Assembly: GCA_022486935.1 (NCBI GenBank) | Contig: JAKVJO010000011.1 | Coordinates: 1 to 37,197 of the forward strand | Length of the DNA: 37,197 nt | DNA from: Solobacterium sp. | Lineage (GTDB): Bacteria > Bacillota_I > Bacilli_A > Erysipelotrichales > Erysipelotrichaceae | Direction of reading: 5' to 3' | Part shown: in pieces, positions 7,380 to 15,083 of the stretch | Layout: each line of letters starts with the position of its first letter | How positions within the stretch are numbered: the stretch's first letter is position 1 | Translations under genes and position numbers: made by a program | The notes under the pieces: model-generated | Told to the model about the DNA's origin: nothing | Databases searched by the model: none | The model's input: only the letters and a program-made list of their open reading frames with translations

Positions 7380-8654
7380 TTATTTTTCGATCGTGATTGT
7401 ACGCTGGCTCAGATCAAGCTGAGAAACGGCGTTTTTCAGGGTCTCACAGCTGAGTGAACTGATGATCTGATACTCTTCACTCAGTGAGATCCCCTTCATG
7501 CGGCAGTCAAAGAAGGTACGGGCAATATCGGAAGGATGATTGAACAGGTGAAGCATGGTGCCAATCCCGCGGTTGCGCAGCTGGGCAACGGTGCTCTCTT
7601 TGATCTTTGCACTCTGCCATTTTGGAAGCTGGTTTTCAATAAAGCTGCGGAAGCCCTCAGCGTCTTTGGTCCGGTCATAGAACAGGATCATTGCCATGTC
7701 TTTGGAGAAGTCTGATTCATAGCTGAAGTAGGAAGAGATCAGTCCCTGATCCAGCCACTTCTGATAATCCGGATTGACGGAAGAGAACCATGCGTCCATG
7801 GAAGTCTTGACTGCCCAGTCACGCTGTTCACGCTGCTTGTCTGATTCCTGGATGACCGGCAGCTTGATGCCGATGCATACTCTTGGTTCACTGAGATTCA
7901 GATTCACTTCAGACTGCGTACGGATCACCTGCAGCGGTTCTGAAGCAGTATAGCGTTCCAGCTTCACGGCTAGCGCAAATGTCTTGGCGGCCTGGTTCTT
8001 CCGGACCAGATCAATGATCATGGCCGGGTCGGAAGGCGTCACAGCCACCAGCATCATCCGCCCCGGATGGTAGTTCAGCTGATAGCACTGCTCCAGCTGT
8101 GCCTTGGTGATTGCCTTGATGGATGCTTCATCGCCGCAGATATCATAGCGGATCGGATGATTCTGATACATGGAATTGAAGGTCTCAAGATCAAGTCTTG
8201 AAACCGGATCCTGACGGTAGCCGTTCAATTCCTGAATGATGATCGGCTTTTCCTTTTCCACGGAAGCTTCACTCACACTGAAGTCCTGCACAAAATCCAA
8301 CAGCAGATTCAGCGGTGCGGAAATATCCCCGGCCGCTGTCTCAAAGTAACAGGCAGTCTTTTCAAAGCTGGTATAGGCATTGACATTGGCACCAAGTCTG
8401 GAGAATTCCTCCATGACATCGCGCTCATCTGACTCAAATAACTTGTGCTCCAGAAAATGAGCGATCCCGGCCGGAAACTGGTAATGCACGCCGGCCGGAT
8501 CAGTCTGTTCCCTGTCCAGACTTCCGTAAGGTGTCGCAAACATGACATGGCTGGAAGTAAACAGGGGCTTGTGCCAGACAATGACATCCAGACCGTTGGG
8601 AAGTACTTCTTCCATGTAAGTCTCATTCAAAAGACGGTCAGTGATCTGATTCAT
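7380..8654 (-). CDS. ymfH: M16-family zinc metallopeptidase, YmfH-like
   Basis: A 424-residue M16B (pitrilysin-type) peptidase, the catalytic half of a two-protein clamp. The inverted zinc motif HFLEH occurs near residue 66, and the distal glutamate ligand is in EKEKPIIIQELNGY. Two homologous M16 domains are present. The start is the ATG at 8654, preceded by AAGAAGG; an upstream GTG-like start has no ribosome binding site. It overlaps the 3' end of the ymfF-like gene by 17 bp, so the two are translated together. YmfF/YmfH pairs are conserved in Firmicutes near spoIIIE. The substrate is not known from the sequence. Confidence 0.9.
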   Translation of the reverse strand: MNQITDRLLNETYMEEVLPNGLDVIVWHKPLFTSSHVMFATPYGSLDREQTDPAGVHYQFPAGIAHFLEHKLFESDERDVMEEFSRLGANVNAYTSFEKTACYFETAAGDISAPLNLLLDFVQDFSVSEASVEKEKPIIIQELNGYRQDPVSRLDLETFNSMYQNHPIRYDICGDEASIKAITKAQLEQCYQLNYHPGRMMLVAVTPSDPAMIIDLVRKNQAAKTFALAVKLERYTASEPLQVIRTQSEVNLNLSEPRVCIGIKLPVIQESDKQREQRDWAVKTSMDAWFSSVNPDYQKWLDQGLISSYFSYESDFSKDMAMILFYDRTKDAEGFRSFIENQLPKWQSAKIKESTVAQLRNRGIGTMLHLFNHPSDIARTFFDCRMKGISLSEEYQIISSLSCETLKNAVSQLDLSQRTITIEK

Positions 8655-9909
8655 TGACTGCACCTTCTTCCATTTCAAGATGATAGGACACTTTCAGTTC
8701 GACCTCTTTCCAGGCATTCATGATATCTTCCCTGGTCACCTGCTGAAACATCCGGATGTGTTCTTCAATCGTATCATCGCGCTTCAGAAGCACACTGCGG
8801 TAGTCATCCCAGATCAGGGAACGGACTCCGTCTCTGGAAGAACGCCAGGAGTCACAGTACATGGAACAGGTTGTGTTCAGAAGCTGATCATCAAAGTCCC
8901 CTGCCTGCAGGCGTTTCACCTGCTGCTTTGCCAGTGCCTCAGCAGCGGCTTCTTTTCCGCACTCCACATCTGCCGAAATCATCAGGATGCCATCATACGG
9001 TTCATTCTCTGAACCGATGCTGTAGCAGAGTCCTTCTTTTTCACGGATCTCCTGAAACAAGAATGAAGTCGGCAGTCCGCCGAGGATCCCGTTGCCCAGC
9101 ATGAATGCCGGCTGCAGCGGATCAATATAATTGCGGTTGGTATCATATAAGAGAATCAGGGAAGACTGTGTAATCGTACGATGATCAATCTTCTCAACAT
9201 AATCACTGCGATGGGAGCAGTACAGGATATTGCGCTCTGCCGCTCTTGGCGCAAAGTCGAAATATCTGCGGATGATCTTCTCACAGGAAGTCTCATCCAC
9301 ATTGCCCAGCACGAAGATATCCACTGCAGCAGTCTTCAGCAGCTCGGTATAGATGCTATAAACTGTTTCATTCTGCAGTGACTGGATCTCTGCTTCAGTC
9401 GGCAGTCCCTTCTGGCCATAGAAGCCGCCATAGGCCAGTGCTGCCTGTTCCACTGCGTAGTCCGAAGGCTGATCATTGAACAGTCCCCGCAGGATCAGCA
9501 GTTTCTTCCGGCATTCTTCAAACAGTGCATCATCAAATCTGCCGTCTTTGGCCAGCGGGCGGAAGACAAACTTCGACATGAATTCTGCCTGCTGTTCAAA
9601 CAGTTCAGGGTCTTTGACATAGGCCCCATCTACACAGGCACTGGTGAATTCATAGAGATCTGCACAGCCCCGTGATGTGGTGCGTCCGCTGAAGGTTGCC
9701 CCATACAGCATATCTGAGATCCGCTGGGCAGCATCCTTGGTCGGGTATGCCTGGCAGGTATCTGATAACAGATAATCCAGCATCATCCTTGCGGCAAGGT
9801 TGGCACGGTTAAACGGCGTCAGCAGCTCAATGCGGATCGTTACATCCTTGAACTGTTCCGTCCTGTGAATATGAAGATCTACGTTTTGATTGAGAGAAAT
9901 TGTTTTCAT
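8638..9909 (-). CDS. ymfF: M16-family peptidase-like protein, YmfF-like (non-catalytic partner)
   Basis: A 423-residue M16 fold protein. No HxxEH zinc motif is present at the expected place in the N-terminal domain, so this subunit should be catalytically inactive. It keeps the FLFQEIREKEGLCYSIGS segment, equivalent to the R/Y substrate-binding region of the inactive partner in M16B heterodimers. It therefore probably pairs with the YmfH-like protein encoded immediately downstream. The start is set at 9909. A consensus TATAAT (9917-9922) lies only 7 nt upstream and there is no Shine-Dalgarno, so the message may be leaderless; the ATG at 9918 overlaps that box. Confidence 0.88.
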   Translation of the reverse strand: MKTISLNQNVDLHIHRTEQFKDVTIRIELLTPFNRANLAARMMLDYLLSDTCQAYPTKDAAQRISDMLYGATFSGRTTSRGCADLYEFTSACVDGAYVKDPELFEQQAEFMSKFVFRPLAKDGRFDDALFEECRKKLLILRGLFNDQPSDYAVEQAALAYGGFYGQKGLPTEAEIQSLQNETVYSIYTELLKTAAVDIFVLGNVDETSCEKIIRRYFDFAPRAAERNILYCSHRSDYVEKIDHRTITQSSLILLYDTNRNYIDPLQPAFMLGNGILGGLPTSFLFQEIREKEGLCYSIGSENEPYDGILMISADVECGKEAAAEALAKQQVKRLQAGDFDDQLLNTTCSMYCDSWRSSRDGVRSLIWDDYRSVLLKRDDTIEEHIRMFQQVTREDIMNAWKEVELKVSYHLEMEEGAVNESDH

Positions 9910-9916
9910 GGGTCCC

Positions 9917-9922
9917 ATTATA
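9917..9922 (-). promoter_or_regulatory. TATAAT 7 nt upstream of ymfF-like start
   Basis: A perfect -10 box with a weak TGCGCA -35 candidate 17 bp upstream. It would place the transcript start at about the first base of the coding sequence. Confidence 0.5.
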
Positions 9923-9925
9923 CTA

Positions 9926-10141
9926 TCAGCGGCCCGTTATGCGCAGACGCAGCGCACGCATCTTCCGTTCAAAGCGGATTTTACGCTGTGCCTTCTTCAT
10001 ATCTTTGGCAAACCGGCAGGATGATCCGCAGCTCTTGCAGTTGCCGGAGCAGGTATCAATGCCGTGGTCAATCATATAGAGCACTGCCAGGATCACACAG
10101 ATGATAATGACCGCCAGCAGAATCCAGGATACAGTATTCAT
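9926..10141 (-). CDS. FeoB-associated-type Cys-rich single-span membrane protein
   Basis: A 71-residue small membrane protein: one N-terminal transmembrane helix (about residues 5-25, rich in I/L/V), then a short Cys cluster DTCSGNCKSCGSSC and a very basic tail. This helix-plus-Cys-cluster layout resembles the FeoB-associated Cys-rich membrane proteins that accompany ferrous iron transporters, but no feoA or feoB lies nearby. The start at 10141 (ATG) has a weak AAGAG upstream. It sits between nanE and the ymfF-like gene. Function is inferred only from resemblance. Confidence 0.65.
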   Translation of the reverse strand: MNTVSWILLAVIIICVILAVLYMIDHGIDTCSGNCKSCGSSCRFAKDMKKAQRKIRFERKMRALRLRITGR

Positions 10142-10208
10142 ATATACACATTCTCTTTCTGACTGCATTCTGAAGCGGTCCATGCATGATGTCAAATCTT
10201 CTGCCTGA

Positions 10209-10237
10209 AGAAAAAGAGCAGATCCTGTGATCTGCCC
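10209..10237 (-). terminator. Terminator of the GRE-nanE operon
   Basis: GCAGATC and GATCTGC (10218-10224, 10229-10235) with a 4-nt loop, then TCTTTTT on the minus strand, 15 nt after the nanE stop. Confidence 0.85.
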
Positions 10238-10251
10238 CTGCAAATGAATCT

Positions 10252-11004
10252 TCAGTGCTTTGCCTTTTCTGAATCACGCCAGTTGCCCTGGTAACGGTTC
10301 AAGAGGTCTGTGAAACGCTTGGTGGTCAGATGCGGGCGGGTGATGGCGCTGCCGACGATGACTGCATAGGCACCGAGGTAGATGACCTTCATGGCATCTT
10401 CCGGGCTGTAGATATGGCCTTCCATCATGATGTATGCATCATTGCCGAAGTCCCTGCAGATCTTGGCGAATCCTCTGAGATCCGGCTCTTCAATCGATGC
10501 GGTCGCTTTGGTATAGCCATACAGTGTCGGAGCGACAATGTCGGCGCCCATTTCAACTGCGTGCCTGGCTTCTTCATAGTTGGAGACATCTGCGAAGATG
10601 ATTGCTTCAGGGATTTCTTTCTTGACCTGCGGCATCAGATCCCAGGCTGTTGTTCCTTCGTGGGTCTTCTGGGCCGTGCAGTCCAGGGCAATGATTTCAG
10701 CCCCGGCATCCCAGATGGCATGTGCTTCTTTCATGGTCGGAGTGATGAATACATCTGTATCATCATGCCAGACCTTCCAGAGTCCGATCATCGGCAGATC
10801 CGGCACTGCATCTTTGATTGCCTTGATCTGTTCCGGGCTGTTGGCACGGATGCCGACTGCACCGCCCCACTGCGCTGCTTCGGCCATTTTAACTGCCATA
10901 TCAGGCGTATAAATCGGATCATCGTGCTGTACCTGGCATGAGACAATCAGTCCACCCTGCATGGATTCAATTAATGCCTTCTTCTTCGGATCTGTCGTAT
11001 TCAT
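10252..11004 (-). CDS. nanE: N-acylglucosamine-6-phosphate 2-epimerase
   Basis: NanE converts ManNAc-6-phosphate to GlcNAc-6-phosphate in sialic acid and ManNAc catabolism. The 250-residue TIM barrel shows the family motifs in order: GGLIVSCQ, VGIRAN, LDCTAQ, FADVSNYEEA, GADIVAPTLYGYT, EGHIYSPEDA and AYAVIVGSAITRP. The ATG at 11004 lies 8 nt from AGGTGA, which overlaps the stop of the deoR-type gene; a TTG one codon upstream is also possible. It is the last gene of an operon with a glycyl radical enzyme, its activase and a DeoR regulator. No nanA or nanK lies in the window, so its role here may not be classical sialate degradation. Confidence 0.92.
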   Translation of the reverse strand: MNTTDPKKKALIESMQGGLIVSCQVQHDDPIYTPDMAVKMAEAAQWGGAVGIRANSPEQIKAIKDAVPDLPMIGLWKVWHDDTDVFITPTMKEAHAIWDAGAEIIALDCTAQKTHEGTTAWDLMPQVKKEIPEAIIFADVSNYEEARHAVEMGADIVAPTLYGYTKATASIEEPDLRGFAKICRDFGNDAYIMMEGHIYSPEDAMKVIYLGAYAVIVGSAITRPHLTTKRFTDLLNRYQGNWRDSEKAKH

Positions 11005-11011
11005 CAATCAA

Positions 11012-11791
11012 TCACCTTTCTGTGCTTTTTGCACATATTGTTACATTAGCCGGTTTTCTGCAGCCCTTTGGCAGTGCGTTGGTAATCACCTGATCAAACT
11101 GCGGCAGTTTTGCGAAAACTGACATGGCTTTGATACTGAATTTGGTGGAATCAACCAGCAGGATATTCTTTGCGCTGCGTTTCATGGCATGTTTCTTCAG
11201 GGCACCGATCGGTTCACTGAAGACGCTGACTTCAGACTGCTGCAGGCTGATGCCGTTGGCACCGATGAATGCCTGATCAAAGTTGAACTGATCCAACATG
11301 TCGATTGCCAGAGAACCGCAGACCGTGTCGTATTCCTGAAGATAGCTGCCGCCCAAAAGATATACTTCTCCGCCAAAGGATGACGGGATCTGGGCTGAGA
11401 TATAAGTACTTGGAGTTACAATCTGAATCCGCTTATCCAGAAGATACGGGATCAGATAAGCCGGTGTCGTGCCGGAATCCAGGAAGATACAGCTGCCGTC
11501 TTTCAGGTTTTCTGCAGCAGCCCTGGCAATTGCCTTCTTCTCTTCCGCATTGGTATTCTCACGGGATAAGACAGAAGGTTCGCTGTAGATACTTCTTGCC
11601 AGTGCTTCGGCATTCTGGCCAGAGGCACCGCCGCGTTCACGGCTGATCCGGCCAGCCTGTTCCAGCTCATCCAGATCACGCATTACGGAAGATCTGGATA
11701 CACCGAGTTCTTCCTGCAGTTCGGGAATCGTAATGAACGGTTTCTGCTTGAGCAGTCCTTCAATCCGGTAGAGACGTTCTTTCTTCAGCAT
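11012..11791 (-). CDS. DeoR-family transcriptional regulator
   Basis: A 259-residue sugar-phosphate-responsive regulator. The N-terminal DeoR helix-turn-helix is at about 5-57 (ITIPELQEELGVSRSSVMRDLDEL). The sensor domain has the family's DSGTT phosphate-binding motif near 105, IVTPS, LGGSY and FIGANGI. DeoR proteins usually repress their own operon until a phosphorylated sugar binds, so a NanE substrate or product, or a phosphorylated GRE substrate, is a reasonable inducer (inference). It lies between the activase (5-bp gap) and nanE, whose ribosome binding site overlaps this stop codon. Confidence 0.93.
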   Translation of the reverse strand: MLKKERLYRIEGLLKQKPFITIPELQEELGVSRSSVMRDLDELEQAGRISRERGGASGQNAEALARSIYSEPSVLSRENTNAEEKKAIARAAAENLKDGSCIFLDSGTTPAYLIPYLLDKRIQIVTPSTYISAQIPSSFGGEVYLLGGSYLQEYDTVCGSLAIDMLDQFNFDQAFIGANGISLQQSEVSVFSEPIGALKKHAMKRSAKNILLVDSTKFSIKAMSVFAKLPQFDQVITNALPKGCRKPANVTICAKSTER

Positions 11792-11796
11792 GATTG

Positions 11797-12693
11797 TTAT
11801 CCTCCGATGTTTACAGAAAGATCATACGCTATTCCATCCTGCTGCAGCTGCTGAAGATCTTCTTCTTTCAGCGGAACATCATACCCATAGGGATATGCTT
11901 TGCACATCCGCATCCATTTGGCCTTGGCCAGGGTGTGATACGGAAGTAAGTCCGCCCGTTTGAATCCCAGTGCACTGACCTTGCGGTAGATTGCGTGGAT
12001 CACTTCAGGATCCTGGTTGAATCCCGGAATGACAGGAATCCGGATGATCACTTTTTCAGGACACATAGATGCCAGGTACTTCAGATTGGTATCAACCGTA
12101 TCCATCTCAGCTCCGGTGACTTCTTTGAGCTTTGCGGCATCGCTGTGCTTCTGGTCAAAGAGATAGAGATCAATCCAGGGCATGGCGTTTTTGAGATACG
12201 CCAGCGGATAATACCCGGCTGTTTCCACTGCGGTAGTTAAGCCAGCCCGCTTTGCCTGTTTCAACAGATCAACGAGGCTGTCATTCTGCAGGAATGGATC
12301 GCCGCCGGAGACGGTCAGCCCGCCGCCGCTGTTATCGTAATAGTCCCTGTCTTTCAGTACTTCCTTTAGAATCTCGCTGGTGCTCATTGAGGTTCCGGCA
12401 AAGCTGATCGCATCATTGAGACAGACATGTTCGCACTTGCGGCAGAGCGTACACTGATCGAAATTCAGATGCCACTGTTCATCAATCGTGATGGCGTTCT
12501 GCGCACATGCCTCTTTACATCTGCCGCATCCTGTACAGCGGGATGCTTCATGCAGGAGGATTGGCCTGGTGCCCCAGGATTCCGGGTTGGCACACCATGG
12601 ACAGTGCATCCCGCAGCCCTTGAAGAATACCGTGGTGCGGATGCCTGGCCCGTCGTGTGTCGCAAAGCGTTCAATGTTGAATACTTCAGTCAT
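11797..12693 (-). CDS. Glycyl radical enzyme activating protein (radical SAM)
   Basis: This activase abstracts a hydrogen from the GRE glycine using S-adenosylmethionine and a 4Fe-4S cluster. The start at 12693 gives 298 residues. The family signature THDGPGIRTTVFFKGC leads into the radical SAM motif CGMHCPWC (CxxxCxxC). An inserted ferredoxin-like domain follows with two further clusters, CTGCGRCKEAC and CTLCRKCEHVC, as in activases of non-PFL glycyl radical enzymes. SGGDPFLQ matches the SAM-binding GGE/GGD region. The ATG overlaps the GRE stop by 8 bases, so the two genes are coupled. It is dedicated to the adjacent GRE by context. Confidence 0.95.
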   Translation of the reverse strand: MTEVFNIERFATHDGPGIRTTVFFKGCGMHCPWCANPESWGTRPILLHEASRCTGCGRCKEACAQNAITIDEQWHLNFDQCTLCRKCEHVCLNDAISFAGTSMSTSEILKEVLKDRDYYDNSGGGLTVSGGDPFLQNDSLVDLLKQAKRAGLTTAVETAGYYPLAYLKNAMPWIDLYLFDQKHSDAAKLKEVTGAEMDTVDTNLKYLASMCPEKVIIRIPVIPGFNQDPEVIHAIYRKVSALGFKRADLLPYHTLAKAKWMRMCKAYPYGYDVPLKEEDLQQLQQDGIAYDLSVNIGG

Positions 12694-14953
12694 ACAGCAT
12701 CCGGGAAAGCAGTTCGTTCTGCACAGTGGTCGGCAGGTCGATGAATCTTGCACTGTAGCCGGCAACTCTCACAATGAGATCCGGATACTTCTCAGGATGG
12801 ACCTGGGCATCTTCCAGCTGGCCGCGGTCGACAACAGTCACCATCAGCTGACAGCCGCCCTTCTTGAAGTAGGTATCAAACATCACTTTTACTTTTTCTT
12901 TGTCCTCGTGCATCATCCGCGGGGTGAAGCGCATGTTCTGCACACTGCCGCCATGGTACTTTGCCCTGAACTTTGACAGCGAGTTGAGGCAGGCAGTCGG
13001 TCCGCTCTTGGAGGCACCGCCCTGGGGATTGTTGGCCGGGTTCATGAAGACACCGCGCAGTCTGCCATCCAGGGAAGCGTCTGTTTCCAGTCCCCAGTCT
13101 GTATTGGTCTGGTTGTTGGAGATGACGATCAGGTAGTAGCCCATATGATGACGGATTCCGGCATCGCGTACGCCCTTGGCAACATATTCAAACAGGTCAT
13201 TGGCAGTATTGTCGCAGCCTTCATCATCATTGCCGTACTTTGCGACATCCAGCAGGTCTTTTCTGAGCTGCTCATATCCTTCAAAGTTCACAAGTGCGGC
13301 ATCGTTTACTTCTTTCAAGGTGTAGAGATGCTTCTCAAATACCACTTTCTTCACTGCATACAGGGCATCTGAGGCATTGATGTTTCCATAGGTCTCATTG
13401 GTTCCGCCGAGAATCTCGACGCCGCCATCCAGCAGTGCCCTGCCTTTTGCAATGCAGTCATCCATCAGGATCGACGCAAACAGGAAGGATACTTCGTGGT
13501 TCATCACTTCATAGGAGTGAACCTGTACTTCAGCAGAGAGTTCAATGTAATAGTCCAACATGCGGTGGTACTGATCCAGCATGTCTTCATAGGTATGGAG
13601 TTCTTCAATCGGCTTCAGTTCAACGACAGCCGCCTTGTTTACCCCATCCATCGGATCAATGCCGCTGTTGAGACTGATCTGCATGATCTTGATCAGGTTC
13701 AGCAGGGTGTTCGGGGTTCCGACACTCTTGCCCTGGATGACAAACTCGCCGCAGCCGAATGGTACATACTGCTCGGCATAGCTGTGGCTGACCTGCATGG
13801 CATATTCCACTGCCGGTACATTGACATCATCGTTATACAGGGTTGGATAGGTCGCTCCTGAGGCGATGCATTCATAAGCCGCATCCATGATATCCTTCGG
13901 GGTATTGTGATTGAAGCGCAGTGTGAACTGCGGTTCGACGTATCTGGTATCTTTGCATACCTTAAGGCAGATCCGGGTAAACAGATCGCCTGCTTCTTCA
14001 TCTTCCCTGCCATAGCCGCCGACAATGATACGTCCGTTGACGGTTGTTCTTCTGTTTTCAATCAGCTTCCAGAGAGACTTCAGAGAGCGGTAAGCTTCTG
14101 CTTCATCAATGAGTCCCCTGTCCATGTCCCGTTTCAGATACGGGCCAAGCACGACATCCATGCGGCCGTAGTTGATACAGCCGGCACACAGTGCATACAG
14201 CCAGAACAGCTGCAGTGCCTGATGGAAGGTATCCGGGCGGTGTTCTTCAATCCAGGCAAGGTCGTTCTTCATCATCTGAAGATCGCTCTTTCTGGACTCT
14301 GATGCAGTTTCATATTCCCTGTCAATCAGGGTGATCTGATATGCAATCACCTGCTTGAACAGGTTCATGGCCTCAATGCCGGAAGTGATAAACGGATTCT
14401 GCGGTTTAGACTGCATCTCTTCAATGATGCCGTTGATGCCAAGTCGCATCAGCTTTTTGTAATCCAGCATCATACCGGAGAGTCTGGCCGTTGCCATCAG
14501 CGGATAATGGCAGTCAATGAAGCGTCCGGTTGTGGTGTCATTCAGCACATCATCGCAATACAGCGCTTTGACATCATGCTCGCTCCAGAAGTCATACAGG
14601 ACATCGATGCGCTTCTTTTCTGCTTCGGTATCCAGCTGAGCCTTCAGTGCTCTCAGCTTATCGAATACACAGTAGTGGCCAACGCCGCCGACAGAAGTGA
14701 CGCAGCCAAAGCCAATCGGCAGAAAGTCCAGCCGGCCGGCAATCAGATCATCTGATTCAATCGAACGGAACAGGGTCGGATAGATGACTTCAAGGCATTT
14801 GACCTCGCGGACTGCCTTATCATCGCAGGAATATTCCTGATAAGTACGGCTATATTCCTCCATGAGTTCAAGCTGCTGTACGGGAGTTTTTTCACTGGGA
14901 AGCTTCTTGGATACTTCTACGTTCTGGACGCCGTCGATGTTGTTTTTCTTCAT
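12686..14953 (-). CDS. Glycyl radical enzyme, pyruvate-formate-lyase-like, unknown substrate
   Basis: A 755-residue oxygen-sensitive enzyme. The C-terminal glycyl loop is VRVAGYSARF with the radical Gly732. The active-site loop reads VPFGCGEFVIQGK, with Cys401 and Glu403. A single Cys followed at +2 by Glu matches the dehydratase, C-N, C-S and C-O lyase classes rather than true pyruvate formate-lyase, which has two adjacent cysteines. In those classes I know the motif as GCVE; a Gly in place of Val is unusual. It is the first gene of the operon, directly after a TTGACA/TATTCT promoter. Co-transcribed genes are the activase, a DeoR regulator and nanE, suggesting a sugar-derived or amino-sugar-linked substrate (inference). 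I cannot assign the reaction. Confidence 0.93.
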   Translation of the reverse strand: MKKNNIDGVQNVEVSKKLPSEKTPVQQLELMEEYSRTYQEYSCDDKAVREVKCLEVIYPTLFRSIESDDLIAGRLDFLPIGFGCVTSVGGVGHYCVFDKLRALKAQLDTEAEKKRIDVLYDFWSEHDVKALYCDDVLNDTTTGRFIDCHYPLMATARLSGMMLDYKKLMRLGINGIIEEMQSKPQNPFITSGIEAMNLFKQVIAYQITLIDREYETASESRKSDLQMMKNDLAWIEEHRPDTFHQALQLFWLYALCAGCINYGRMDVVLGPYLKRDMDRGLIDEAEAYRSLKSLWKLIENRRTTVNGRIIVGGYGREDEEAGDLFTRICLKVCKDTRYVEPQFTLRFNHNTPKDIMDAAYECIASGATYPTLYNDDVNVPAVEYAMQVSHSYAEQYVPFGCGEFVIQGKSVGTPNTLLNLIKIMQISLNSGIDPMDGVNKAAVVELKPIEELHTYEDMLDQYHRMLDYYIELSAEVQVHSYEVMNHEVSFLFASILMDDCIAKGRALLDGGVEILGGTNETYGNINASDALYAVKKVVFEKHLYTLKEVNDAALVNFEGYEQLRKDLLDVAKYGNDDEGCDNTANDLFEYVAKGVRDAGIRHHMGYYLIVISNNQTNTDWGLETDASLDGRLRGVFMNPANNPQGGASKSGPTACLNSLSKFRAKYHGGSVQNMRFTPRMMHEDKEKVKVMFDTYFKKGGCQLMVTVVDRGQLEDAQVHPEKYPDLIVRVAGYSARFIDLPTTVQNELLSRMLYD

Positions 14954-14986
14954 GGATCTGCACCATCCTCTTCCTGCTGCAGTTAC

Positions 14987-15014
14987 AGAATAGCACTGTT
15001 TCAGAACATGTCAA
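14987..15014 (-). promoter_or_regulatory. Promoter of the GRE operon with candidate operator
   Basis: On the minus strand, -35 TTGACA (15009-15014) and an extended -10 TGC-TATTCT (14987-14992) are separated by 16 bp. The spacer holds a small inverted repeat TGTT-TCAG-AACA. Two AATGAAT direct repeats lie just upstream of the -35. These are candidate DeoR or other regulator sites. Confidence 0.75.
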
Positions 15015-15054
15015 TATCATTCATTTTAATTCATTATTGTTCACTTCAGGTTTG

Positions 15055-15080
15055 ATAAAAGGACTGGTTTCCCAGTCCCT
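15055..15080 (-). terminator. Terminator of ftsK/spoIIIE
   Basis: GGACTGG and CCAGTCC (15061-15067 and 15072-15078) with a 4-nt loop, followed on the minus strand by TTTTATC. Confidence 0.85.
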
Positions 15081-15083
15081 GTG

